From positions 124,001-188,000 of the forward strand of contig JAIWWG010000032.1 in assembly GCA_025435555.1 (NCBI GenBank): a stretch of 64,000 bases of DNA. Direction: 5' to 3'. Shown here in pieces: positions 22,138 to 32,819 of the stretch. Numbering within the stretch: position 1 is the stretch's first letter; each line of letters starts with the position of its first letter. The DNA comes from Chytriomyces cf. hyalinus JEL632. Its lineage: Eukaryota > Chytridiomycota > Chytridiomycetes > Chytridiales > Chytriomycetaceae. The translations under genes were made by a program, and so were the position numbers. Under the pieces are notes generated by a model. That model did no database searches. It was not told where the DNA came from and was given only the letters and a program-made list of their open reading frames with translations.

Positions 22138-24231
22138 ATGCATATACCAAACTCAGCAAAGCTTCAAGCCATCCTACTGCTACTCCTGGCAGCTGATCAC
22201 GCACTTGCCTTTGACTGGACCCTCTCTGGCCCCAAGAACGCATACACCTCCCTCACATGCACGCTGGTGGTCCCTCCTGTTCCTCAGAGGCCCGCTACCG
22301 GAGATGCCACGTACTTTTACTGGCCTGGTCTCCAGACAAACAACCAGGCTACAAACTTCAATCCAATCGGTTTCGGTAAGAGTTGTTGAACCTTTGTCCC
22401 CTTCAACCAAAAGTCATTTCATATTAACTGTTGACTCTTCCTGACTGCAGGTGTTCTTCAACCGGTGCTGACATTTGGCCCAGCGTGTACACCTAACCAA
22501 CCGAAGGGAGTCAGTGTGTACCGAGGCTGGCATGTGAGTGCACAGTATGTGAACCCGGGGGGACCAGAAGCGAAACACACGGGGTGCATGGGCGGGAACA
22601 TGATGGATGTGTCACCGGGAGATAATCTGGTCATGTCCATGACTTTGACTGGAACAGTGTGGACGCAAACGGTTGTGAGGCAGGGTGTTGACTGCTCAGG
22701 TACATTCTCTACTTTTCCTCGATCTGATTTCAGAGCTAAACTTGCACTCCAACAGGTCCTGGTGATGGTACCAAGGGCCCAAATGGATGCGAAGTAAGCT
22801 TTTCGATCGACATGTTGGGGCAAGGCCAGAATCGAGCGGAACTTGTGTTGGAGCTGTACTACCAAGCCGTTGTCACGAGCGACGTGTTGTTTAACGATAT
22901 TCGAATGACCATCACGAACCCAGAGCCAAGTAACAGCACGCGGTTCTGTACTCCCAACTCACGGTTGCAGAAGACTGAGACTTGTACGGGAATGGCTCTC
23001 AGTGCCGATGGAAAGACTTGCACAATCGAACAATGTATGTTCAAAGCCGCGCAGAATCGTACGTATTTTCTCTTGTGGTTTTGTTTCTTGCAGTTCTTGG
23101 TTTTTTGCTCATGCATTTTTATTTCTTCCAGCCGTCACTCCACCACCTTCGGCCGGTGCAGGCAACGGTGTCACAAACGAAGGCTCAACCGTTGTACCAG
23201 CTCAAGTCATTCCTCCTCCACCACCACCACCCGAAGAGGAGCTCGAAATCACTGGCGGCGCAGCGCAAACTACCACCAGCAGCGGAAATACACCCGCAAA
23301 ATCCGCGTCCACCAACGTGGCAGGAACCAATGGAGGCTCTACTAAAAATAATGGAGATTCCTCAAACAGTGGATCGACATCAAACTCGAACCAACCAGGC
23401 AATACTTCAAACAACTCGGAATCAAACACGGGTGGGCAAAATGGAGTCGCCGGTACGCAGTCGGGCACGTCGAATTCAAGGTCAAGCGCATCGGGGCCGT
23501 CGAAACCGGTTATCTTTGGTGTTGCGGGAGTTGCCGCTGTGGGACTTGTCGCTGGAGCTTTTGTGTTTATGCGAAACCGCAAATCTAAAGCTAGCAGTGT
23601 CACGATCGATCAACTTGCCGCTACATCTCCGACTGCGCGTGCGGAAATGTACGCAGTTCAGCCTTCTCAACCTGAGAAAGAAATGCCCATTATGCCCATC
23701 AAATCAGCAGCTGGTTTATCCTCCACCAACCGGAATCCATTTTCAGACGCCAGCGCCGTTTCCGCAGTCCACATCCCTCCTCGCAGTCAAAATAGCCGCG
23801 TTGGAGTTGACAGCTCGACGAGCTACCAAGCCGGGTTGTCAAGTTCGACTGGACTTTTGGCCGCAGAAAGTGGAAACAGTCGGCGCAGCAGTTTTGCGTC
23901 TGGATCCGAGTTGAATGCATCTCATGTGCAGCCTCGGTTGCCGGTGGCAAGCCCGCTTGCCCAGTCAGTGTCTAACAGTGGTTCTACTGCAAGTGACGAG
24001 AAAGTTGAGATTAAGGAGCGTGTATCGAGTGCGAATGGGAGGGCGAGATCTGCCGCGGGAAGTAGACGAGGAAGCACGGCGGATGGGGGCGAGAACCCAG
24101 TTGTCATTGCGGGGCGTGTCAGCAGCTCAAACTCGAGGGCAAGTCCAGTTGCGTCCAGAACAGGTCGCACTTCAAATTCACCGCGTGCGTCTGTCGAAAT
24201 TGCCCAGCGAGGCTCGTCTAAAAGTGGATGA
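22138..24231 (+). CDS. Secreted type I membrane protein, paralog C
   Basis: Exons 22138-22375, 22451-22699, 22756-23058 and 23132-24231. Here the first intron of A and B (inside the YFYW codon) is absent and an extra one interrupts DCSG-PGDG. Signal peptide AILLLLLAADHALA precedes FDWTLSGPKNAYTSLTCTLV, YFYWPGLQTNNQATNFNPIG, FGVLQPVLTFGPACTPNQ, GCMGGNMMDVSPGDNLVMSM, IDMLGQGQNRAELVLELY and RLQKTETCTGMALSADGK. The linker includes a PPPPPPP stretch and a low-complexity Ser/Asn/Gly/Thr region, then PVIFGVAGVAAVGLVAGAFV as membrane helix and a cytosolic tail with NSRRSSFASGSE, NGRARSAAGSRRGS and SSNSRASPVASRTG motifs like paralog A. The ATG at 22138 gives a clean signal peptide, better than an upstream in-frame ATG at 22093. 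Confidence 0.82.
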
Positions 24232-24297
24232 AATTGTTGTAATAAAGCATGAAGACCTTCGTAAACTTAAATATATTTCACCCAGCCGCGCATCAAT

Positions 24298-24973
24298 ATG
24301 AGCACTGTCGTGGCTTGGCTTCCAGTCGGAAACTTCCCAAAAGTCGTCCTCTTTGTCAGCGTCCTCGCTGTTTACAACAGCATCCAATGCTTCATCCCGG
24401 CCATGCGACTGACACACAGGATCTACGCGCGCAAGCCTAAGGAAGGTGAGAGTCCTGTCGAAAACCCCAACTCTGTCGAAAAACTGATCCAATCCCGAAC
24501 TGCCAATCTTCCTCTTTCGAACGCTCTTTTCGATTGAAGCCACGGCCCTGGCTGCTCGTCTGATGGGTTTGTGGACTCTCACAAGTGCTGCGATTCGCAT
24601 CTACACGGCCTACAACATGCACGACCCAGCGTATGTATTCCGTACGAATGGGTTGATATCGGTGCGAATAACGACGCAATTTCCTAATCTCTCGTAGCTG
24701 CTACAACCTGTGCATGCTGACGTACATGCTCGTGACTTTCAGCTTCACCACGGAGGTGTTTATCCACAAAACTGCTCCTCTTTCTTCGCCAGGCGTGTGG
24801 CCCGCACTTCTCATTGCGAGTTGAGTGTTTATGTAAACCTGTGACTGGGGTGTTCATCTTTTCTAAATCCAGTTCTTTTGGCAGCGGCATCTCTCACATA
24901 CATGGTTGTGTACAGGGACTTTTATCTCGGACCCGCAGCAATCACAGCTGCCTTCTCTCACAAGGACTTGTGA
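24298..24973 (+). CDS. ERG28: ERG28-like ergosterol biosynthesis scaffold
   Basis: Erg28 is an ER membrane protein that tethers the C-4 demethylation enzymes of sterol synthesis. Exons: 24298-24445, 24540-24630, 24698-24819 and 24873-24973. Conserved motifs are LMGLWTLTSAAIRIYTAY after the first intron, MLTYMLVTFSFTTEVFIHKT, and ILLAAASLTYMVVYRDFYLG at the end. Four hydrophobic stretches match the family (VVLFVSVLAVYNSIQCFIPA is the first). The length of about 153 residues is normal. The gene starts 66 bp after paralog C ends and stops 52 bp before APRT, so intergenic space is minimal. All splice sites are GT-AG and keep frame. Confidence 0.9.
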
Positions 24974-25025
24974 GGGGGAAAGCTGTGTCAAATAAACTTT
25001 ACGTTGCCCCAAAAACTTGTCTGAA

Positions 25026-25691
25026 ATGTCTGACGTTGCTTTCCTTCGCTCCAAGCTCAGAGGTGAGACAGGTCATCACTGATCGTTGCATATACCCGCT
25101 CATCACCCGCTTCTCTCTCTCACTCCGTCTCAGCCATCCCGGACTTTCCAAAGAAGGTGATCAGTCTGGCCATAACCCACCAGGAGCCTTACATTCAATG
25201 ATCGTGACCCAATTGGCAGCACTGCTCTAAAACCGAGCTGTGTTTCTTGATCTTCAGGGCATTCTTTTCCAGGGTGAGAGTCGCAATCGTTTTTGTGTCT
25301 CCCAGTATTAACCCGTTTGACAGATATTTTCCCTCTCTTCCAGGACCCTCTTGCCGTCGAGGTTTGACAGCGATGCAAATTGCGCCGAATAATTGCAGAG
25401 GGAACTAATCTTCACTTCTTCTCAGACCCTCGTCACTCACATTGTCCACCACTTGACTTCATCAAACTTGGCAAAGATTGACGCAGTTGTTGGTTCGTTA
25501 TGCTTCTTCATACTCAATCAAATGCAGCTATTAAATGCATTGTGTGACTAGGTCTCGATGCTCGTGGATTCCTGCTTGGACCCATCATTGCCATGCGATT
25601 GGGATGTGCATTTGTCCCTGTTCGCAAGGCTGGAAAGCTTCCAGGAGCTACAACGCAAGTTGCTTACACCAAAGAATACGGAGTACGCGTT

Positions 25692-25723
<32 letters not shown>

Positions 25724-25976
25724 CATGGCCTGACCAAGTCACGCACGCCAGACGGACTACTTTGAAATGCAAGAAGGCGCCATCAAAAAAGGCCAAAACG
25801 TGATTATTCTAGACGATTTGATTGCCACCGGAGGTAGTGCTAAAGCAGCTGGAGAGCTTGTCGCCTTGAACGGCGGTAAGACTGTCGAATACGTGTTTTT
25901 CATTGAGCTCAGCTTCCTCAAGGGACGCGATTTGTTGGATGCGCCTACGTACGCTGTCATGACTTTCGATGACTAG
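25026..25976 (+). CDS. APT1: Adenine phosphoribosyltransferase
   Basis: Purine salvage enzyme making AMP from adenine and PRPP. Seven exons: 25026-25062, 25134-25156, 25258-25273, 25324-25361, 25426-25492, 25552-25682 and 25752-25976. Exons 2 and 3 are 23 and 16 nt. Reading through gives [95 protein letters not shown] and [14 protein letters not shown]. The [14 protein letters not shown] segment is the PRPP-binding motif of type I phosphoribosyltransferases, and RGFLLGP is the adenine loop region. The intron at 25683-25751 contains a run of about 32 T, so assembly length there may be unreliable. It stops at TAG after MTFDD. Confidence 0.93.
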
Positions 25977-26177
25977 TGGAAAGAGGGCCAGGACAGGGGA
26001 TTGGGAGACTTTGTTTATCCCATAGGACAATGAAACAAAATTTTTAAAATTTTGGAATGTTTTACTGGACGAATGGTTTCCGCACTACTGTGCCCTTTAT
26101 GTCAGAAAAAAGTCGCATGTGCAAGCTTTCATCTGTGAGTTGGTGCGGCAAAACTGCCTTGGGGTAGCTGCAAGCTT

Positions 26178-29100
26178 TTATCGATTGTCTTCCGCCATTC
26201 TCAACACCTTCTCCCGCTCCATGGCGAGCATGTCTATCCTCACTTTCATGTCCGCAAAGTCATCCAGAATCATGTGAAAGTCAGTGTATGTCAGCCTGTA
26301 CATGACGCTGGGCAGCACAGCTTGGACTGTCGCTGTTCGAAGCGTTTTCGTAATCAATCCAACCTCTAACAAAAAAAGTAATGATTTCCAACCATTAAAA
26401 ACGATGCCAACAGCAAAATGAAAATTCAGGGGTACGCTTACCTCCAAAGTACGCTCCGTCAGAAAGCGAGACTGCGTACCGTCCATGCACAAACACGTCG
26501 GCCTTGCCAGTCAGGATAAAGTACATGTCTGATCCAGAGTCGCCCTGCTTCGTTACATAGTCTCCGGGAATATAGTTGTACGAATGCAACGCCGCCGCTA
26601 TTCGTCCAATAAAGAGTTCATCTCGTCCATCGCCTTCGTTCCGTTTCAAAAACGGCACGCGCTCAATCAATTTTCGTGTGTTATGCAGCAAGATTTCCTT
26701 TGGAAACTTGCCGAGTAAGCGTGACTTCCTTTTTAATGATCCGAAAGAGAAAAATCTTCACCGCTTTGAGCGAATCATTGAAATCAGTCAACACGGCGTC
26801 CTCTTCAAAGTATTTGCCGCGATATTTCGTTTCGTAATAACTCAACAGTCGCTGCTCAGTTTCTTTGCTCAAGTCTTTCCATCGAATGTAATCACGTAGC
26901 TCTCCAATCTTTTGATGGAACATGCGACCGGACGGGTTCACGGCCATCACCGCGGACGATATCGCTCCAAGGAAGACTGCGTACGAGCCAACAAAGAACA
27001 GGTTTACTTCTCCGCAAACGCGTGATGATGAAACAAGGCGACTTCAACTGACCAGAATTGCTGCCAAGATGATGTAAATAAACGATGCAATCTGTTCCGC
27101 CGCTGTCCACGGACTGTCAATAAAACAAAAAAATTAAGTTTAGCCGCCGATTCAGGTTCCTGTGAAATCAACTGACTTAAAGGAAGTCGGGAACATGTTT
27201 CCAACAGCCTGTCAATGCATGAACAGAAAAAGGACGTCAGTTGGTTCTCTTGAAAAACGCGGATACACTCTCCCTCACCTTGTAAAAGGTCCACACGTAA
27301 AAGTCAAACACAGTCGCACGGTCAAACAAGGGCCAAACAACACCCCACCCAAGAAACCCAGTGATGCGACCCATATAGTAAATCGTACAGGCATTGCAGT
27401 GTATAAAAAAGAAAATGGCGCCGGTGATGGGCGTAATTCGGGACGTGAAAGCTCCTGTTAGGTCGTCTAAACGCCACTCGACGTATTTAATGGCGGGGCA
27501 AATGCTAAAATACTCGAGAAGGCGAGCAGTTCGAGCGAGGGGGATCAGTAGAAGTAGCTCGTAGTAGTCCGTTCGGTGGAATATCAGTGTGAACGGGATC
27601 TGAAAAGGAAAACATTTGGAAAAAAATGAGGCTTATTCTGCTCATAAAATCAAAGGCTACCATGGTAATGGCATCAAAAACAAGCCGCTTTCGGCACCAG
27701 TGCAGCATCCAAACATTCAAACGAGCCCTCGCTTTTTCGTACTCTGCCATATCCAGATTCACATCACGGTCAATTACTTGCGGTGTCATTGCATGGAGTG
27801 CTGAATCCAGGGCGAAGAAAACAGTGATTCCGGCAGACAAGACTGACGGGCTTAGGAATGTGTAGCGTGCGTGGGAGTTGTAGCTGATGACGAACGGTAT
27901 CAACCACAACAGATAAATCAAGGTAGCTGCGCAGCTGTGTTTAATAAAGTACGAATCTATGATTCAGAAACGAGAGTCTTCTCACCTGACGATAACAGAT
28001 ACCAAGCATTCGAAAAGAACGACCGTGGGTGAATCCCATCAATGCCAAGCTGTGTGTTCACCCTTCCATACGCGACAAGCGTGTCTGAGGATATTCGCCG
28101 CCCCTTCTCATCATATGCTGGGAGTAGCATTATTTTGGAAAAGGCAGACTGGGACAGCATTATCTCGCGCATTGATTGGAATTCCCAAAATGCCGATGAT
28201 TTGGCCGAGTACAAACGTTGAAGTCTTTTGCTATCGCTCAGCAACAGCTTTTTCAGCGTGTTCTTGGAGGACTGACGTGCCGCTTCTTTCGTGTTTTTGT
28301 CGGGTGTCAGGGGCGGCAGAATGAATTCGTCCAGTTCTTCTTGCTGCATCGCATCCTTCAAGCACTCATCTTCCAGTATGATGGAGTCCTGGGAAGTATT
28401 CGCATTCATTGAGGAAGACAGCGAGTTTATATTTCTCATGGCTGAGATGCTGTTTAGATTGACGATGGCTGCTTTCGATGATGCCTTGCTTTGACTGGCA
28501 AACCCAGCCGTCACAATTTCGACTGGATACGGGCCGTAGCTCGTGTTAACAATCTGAATTGGCGAGCTTGGTTTGGACCTGTTGAAACCATCATCGTTTT
28601 GGCGTTCCAAGGAAATGTTGCTGGACTTGATACCAAAACGGGGAAAATTTCCTTCTTCGACAGAGGGAAGCTTGTCAGAAATGACGCGAGTTGGAGGAGA
28701 TCGCTTCGAAGCCAAGCTCATTTGAACCGTTTCAACTACTTCCGGTTTCGTTAAATTTGGATCGGTTTGGTCGCAGTTCTTTGCAGTCGACGCGCGTTTT
28801 CCACGTCCAAGACTGGGAAAACTCATTTTAATGCTGCTGCGGCGGATATCTCCAGCGATTCGAGAAGCGGGGCCAGTGGTGGGCAGGTGCTGCGTTGATG
28901 CTTGACGGAGCGCGGGAGTACTCAACGACACTCCTCCCTCTGCTTCTTGCCGCTTTGCGCCCTCGACCGATGCAGCCATCTCAGCAATATAGTCTGCTGC
29001 TGTAAGCCTGATGCCAAAGTCCATGATAGACGCCTTGTTATCCCTGACCATCCCACCACCTGGCGCGTGCAGTTCCAGTTTGTACAGTTCCTTCTCCATG

Positions 29101-29189
29101 ACTTGTAGGATCTGCGTGGATCGACTCATGAGGTCTGTTTGCAGGCGTCGTAGTTCTGTGACGATGCTGGAAAGCTGCTGAAGGTCCAT
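26178..29189 (-). CDS. Cyclic-nucleotide-gated-type (CNG/HCN-like) cation channel with atypical pore
   Basis: Eight exons: 27986-29189, 27661-27926, 27279-27599, 27177-27208, 27049-27113, 26762-27006, 26442-26697 and 26178-26365. The start at 29189 (MDLQQLSSIVTELRRLQTDL) opens about 400 residues of mostly disordered Ser-rich N-terminus with a short coiled coil. Transmembrane segments follow: TLIYLLWLIPFVISYN, LSAGITVFFALDSALHAM, KRLVFDAITMIPFTLIF, ELLLLIPLARTARLLEYF (S4-like) and PITGAIFFFIHCNACTIYYM (S5). The pore loop reads TFYKAVGNMFPTSFNPWTAA where relatives have a GYG or similar filter. S6 is IIYIILAAILVINLFFVGSY-like, then a C-linker (RDYIRWKDLSKETEQRLLSY) and a cyclic-nucleotide-binding fold (GDYVTKQGDSGSDMYFILTG, SLSDGAYFGEVGLITKTLRT). 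The end MKVRIDMLAMEREKVLRM is helical. A truncated relic of this end lies at 12661. Confidence 0.85.
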
Positions 29190-29494
29190 TTGTGCGGGTG
29201 AAGGATTGTCAAAACTCGATAAATAAAAATTAAAAGTATATTTTGACTGATCACAAGAAAATTTCCTTTCACAACAGCAAATTGCGAAGATCCTTCCCAT
29301 CCAATGCCACAATTGTTGCTCCTCCCAGTGGTCAAGAAGTACAAGTCTCAAAAGACTGAGCAAGGCGTTCAAAACTTCCACGCATATGGCGGGGCGGGTA
29401 TGGAGACCTCAAACGTGTTCTCTGGGAAGTTCTCTGGGAAGTTGCAGAACCCCATATCAAAGGGTATGCGCAAATTATCAACAATGCGGTTGTC

Positions 29495-30003
29495 TCAGAC
29501 AGCGCGCAGCAGCAGGTTGACAAAAACGCGAACTTTGTGGTCATTGTCAGAAACAGTGCATTGCCCTATTCCAAAAGCAGTCAGAATGTTCCGTATGTGA
29601 GACATGCTGATGGGAGTGCCCCACTTCTCTTTAAAATCCGACTGAGCTTCGTCCAGAAACGATAGGGGATGGTGGAAGAAATACTCGCGCAGCCAGATGC
29701 GGTGCTCTGAAGTGAACTTGCGGCTACTGCTGTTGCTCTTCCTGGATACGTTGCCAGTTTCCTTGTATCGACGGATCCAGTTTCGAATGGTCTTTGGCCG
29801 CGTTGCGTAGATCTTGGCAATCTCTGAGACTGTTTTATGGTGGTAGTAGTAGTTGTAGAGAGAGTGGATCTTTGTATTCTCGCTTGCATGTTGATGCAGC
29901 ACCACCTGCTGGATGTTAGTGGGTATGCGCGGTTGTTCTGATGTTGCTGGCGGTGCTGTTTGGGCTGATCGCGGTGTTTGGGCTCTCGAGTCAAGTTCGC
30001 AGC
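29495..30003 (-). mobile_element. Transposase-derived helix-turn-helix remnant (Tc1/IS630-like N-terminus)
   Basis: The minus strand is open from about 30003 to 29495 and encodes TVSEIAKIYATRPKTIRNWI, RRYKETGNVSRKS, KFTSEHRIWLREYFFHHP, SLDEAQSDFKEKWG-type sequence and SMSHIRNILTAFGI. This is the paired HTH DNA-binding region typical of Tc1/mariner and IS630 transposases. No DDE catalytic domain follows; the frame ends RVFVNLLLRAV. There is no in-frame ATG, so the 5' exon is missing or non-canonical. I see no terminal inverted repeats nearby. It could be a dead fragment or a domesticated DNA-binding protein. The 29190-29494 stretch between it and the channel start holds nothing I can support. 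Confidence 0.6.
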
Positions 30004-30090
30004 TGCAGCTTTACTCAAATCGCACAAGAACATTTTGAACAAAAAGCTGCAATAAATAAATCGGGAAAAAAAGACGAGGTTTAAAAAAAA

Positions 30091-32111
30091 ATGCCCCACG
30101 AATATGGAAAGTCCGTCTCTCTCACAGGTCGAACTGGCACAGGGATGAGCATAGGGAGAGCTTCTGCATTACCATTGCTGCTCTTAGCCGTGCTCGTTCT
30201 TTCGTTGCAGCTCTCAAAGAATGCACCCATCTTGGATAGTGAGGACTCTGGGAGAAGCGAAGCTGCGCGAGACGCGTTTGCGGTGAGCAACCCTTCCTTA
30301 AGATGGATATGCTTATTTTGCTCTGACCTATCTCTCGATAATTAGTGGAGACACTGCCCGGACTTGGACCCGAAGCACTTCCGATGCGGCAGACTTCGCG
30401 TGCCTCTCGACCATCTTCAAGCAGCAAGTGCAAACATGCGGACCATCAATATTGCCGTTGTCAAGTACATGGCCCATCCAAACAAGCCTCCCAAGCTAGG
30501 AACCATTATTGTTAACCCAGGTAAGGAGTGATAGACGAACCGCCGCGTGAATTCATTCAGCTCTCGCACAGGCGGTCCCGGTGGATCAGGGAAAGAGTTT
30601 GCTATTCGAGGGGGCAAGCTGATTTCTTTTCTCACTGGTGGGGATTATGATATCCTTGGATTCGGTGAGACAATTGCGCTTGTGCAATCCATTCGCTCAC
30701 TTTTGTTAAATCAGACCCTCGCGGCATTGCCGACTCAAACTCGGTCAAATGCTTTGAAAATCCATCCCTCCATGCCGCTGCCGAAATGAACCAACTCAGC
30801 CCGCCCAATGCACTGGGCTCGACCACATTAGTTTCCAAGTTTGCCTCGCACCAGGAACTGATGGCCAAAAGTTGCGGCAAATGGAGCGTCGACCTGCTTC
30901 CATACATTTCAACTGCGTACACTGCACGCGACATTGATTTGATCCGCGAGGCTCTCAAAGAGCCACTAACAAATTATTGGGGATTTTCGTATGGCACGTT
31001 TTTGGGCATTACCTATGCCAACATGTTTCCAGACAGGGTTGGAAGAGTGATTATTGATGGTGTGACCGATCCGGATACATTTGCAGGCAACTATTTGGAT
31101 TGGAGTATCTCCTCCCTTGTTGACGTTCAAAAAGTTGTGAACGGCTTCAGTCGACTGTGCTTTGAAGCGGGACCGTCTCAATGCCGCCTTAGTCGGGATG
31201 GAGACAATGAACTCTCGGTCAAAGAACGGATGGAAGTTTACTTCAAATCTCTCGCAGAAAATCCGCTTATCCTCGTCGACGCTGCGGTTCCACAAGTGTT
31301 TGAGGCCACCGATGCAATTTCGGTTCTCTTTCAAGCCACATATAGCCCGAAATCATGGAAGACGGTGGCCGATGCTTTCGCGAGTGCCATTTTTGATGGT
31401 AACGCAACCAGCCTTGCCAATCAACAAAAACAAAGGCTCGATGAAAAAGACGCATGCCCTTTCAAAGATAATTCTGGAATGTTTGGTTTTCCGTCTGTAA
31501 AGTGCAACGATGGATTTGGAGATGCCAGCAACAGTTTGGATGAATGGGAAGAAATCGCGTTGGAAACTGAAGAAATTGGACCGTATTTTGGAACTCAGTG
31601 GGCTTGGATGGGGTTGGTGTGCAAGTATTGGCCGTCAAAGGCTGTTGAGCGATTCGCCGGACCTTGGAACCATACCACCAAGAACAAGGTTTTACATTTT
31701 CAGTTCAGTCTGCTTTAAATTCTCGCAGCTCACACTTTGTCTCAGGTTCTCTTGATTGGGAATACTTTTGATCCAGTTACTCCGCTCAAATCGGCAAAAC
31801 TTGCTGAATCGCTGATGGGAGGAAACGGGCGACTCTTGACGCACAACGCCTATGGTCACTGCTCGCTGGGCCAGTTCGGTGCCTGCACAATGGGTTATGT
31901 TCGAGAATTCTTCACGACTGGGTCATACCCTGCTCCAGGCACTGTTTGCAACTTGACCAAAGAGGAAGAGAATCCGTTCTTGCAGCAAACAAGCCTTTTT
32001 GCGGCTGGAATTAAAAGTTTGGATGAAGCATCGAAATGGAACAGGGATGATATTGCTCAACAGCTCGAGGCTGTGCAGGCATTTTTGGCACACACCAACT
32101 TTAAACGCTGA
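30091..32111 (+). CDS. S33-type alpha/beta hydrolase, tripeptidyl-aminopeptidase-like
   Basis: Likely a secreted or membrane-anchored exopeptidase. Exons: 30091-30282, 30346-30520, 30572-30664, 30715-31688 and 31746-32111. The N-terminus has a hydrophobic anchor or signal (ALPLLLLAVLVLSLQLS) about 30 residues in. The fold is marked by RVPLDHLQAASANMRTINI, the oxyanion-hole motif NPGGPGGSGKEF, DILGFDPRGIADSN, nucleophile elbow WGFSYGTFLGITYANMFPDR (Ser in GFSYG), then the TAP-like C-terminal region VLLIGNTFDPVTPLKSAK (Asp) and NAYGHCSLGQFGACTMGYVR (His). These provide a complete Ser-Asp-His triad. The length of about 600 residues is usual for this group. It stops at TGA 32109-32111. Confidence 0.88.
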
Positions 32112-32287
32112 CTGTGTATGGATTTTATTTTCTCAGCATTGGGGAGTGATGGGTAACTTGAACACTCAATAAAAGCAGAACAAATGCGGCAAACGCGTGA
32201 CTAATCTATAAAAACAGTAATAAGGCGGACTTTCATGGACGCAAGACTGACCATCTGTTTGAATTTCTATGAGGCCTTTCTACCAAA

Positions 32288-32405
32288 CTTAAACACAGCA
32301 ACTGTTAGTTGTGTGCACAGCCAGATCAGAGATAACAACTTATTTAATACCTTAAACACAGCAACTGTTAGTTGTGTGCACAGCCAGATCAGAGATAACA
32401 ACTTA
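32288..32405. repeat. Perfect 55-bp tandem direct repeat
   Basis: The segment CTTAAACACAGCAACTGTTA... occupies 32288-32342 and recurs without change at 32351-32405, separated by 8 bp (TTTAATAC). Each unit contains the near-palindrome AACTGTTAGTTG. It lies in the gap after the S33 hydrolase and before a decayed receptor-like copy. Identity of the two units implies a recent duplication or a conserved function. Confidence 0.95.
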
Positions 32406-32544
32406 AAGAGAAAAACTAAAACAAAAACTCCTTCTTATATCCCTTTTCCAGGCTGTTCAGCAGCGTGCCCCAGTGCATGCCCTCATGTCCCACGATTCTC
32501 GCTATTCCGATCTCTTCTGATTGGTGGATTGCGTAATTTCGCTG

Positions 32545-32585
32545 GTAACCCTCGTTTTTACACCAGTAACCCTCGTTTTTACACC
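32545..32585. repeat. Two 20-bp direct repeats, 21-bp period
   Basis: GTAACCCTCGTTTTTACACC occurs at 32545-32564 and again at 32566-32585. On the minus strand this sits in an open stretch reading CKNEGYWCKNEGYQRNYAIH followed by a HEGMH motif at about 32470, so it may be a duplicated Cys-containing unit of a small or decayed coding segment. The remainder of 32112-32820 holds no gene I can model. Confidence 0.8.
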
Positions 32586-32819
32586 GGAAACATTCCTTTC
32601 CGGTCCGGATGCATGACAAACCAATGTGCCACCCAAAACTGCATAAAATGCGCGACTTCCCACCTCCGGATCATTCATAGAACTCTCAGAATACTCGGAA
32701 ATGCTCAACTCCCCATTTCCTGCACTCCTGTGAGTTTTGGTGCTTATGGACGCATTCCTGCTGCTGCTATTAACTCCAACAACTCCAACACTTCCAGGAT
32801 CCGAATTTGAACACCATCA

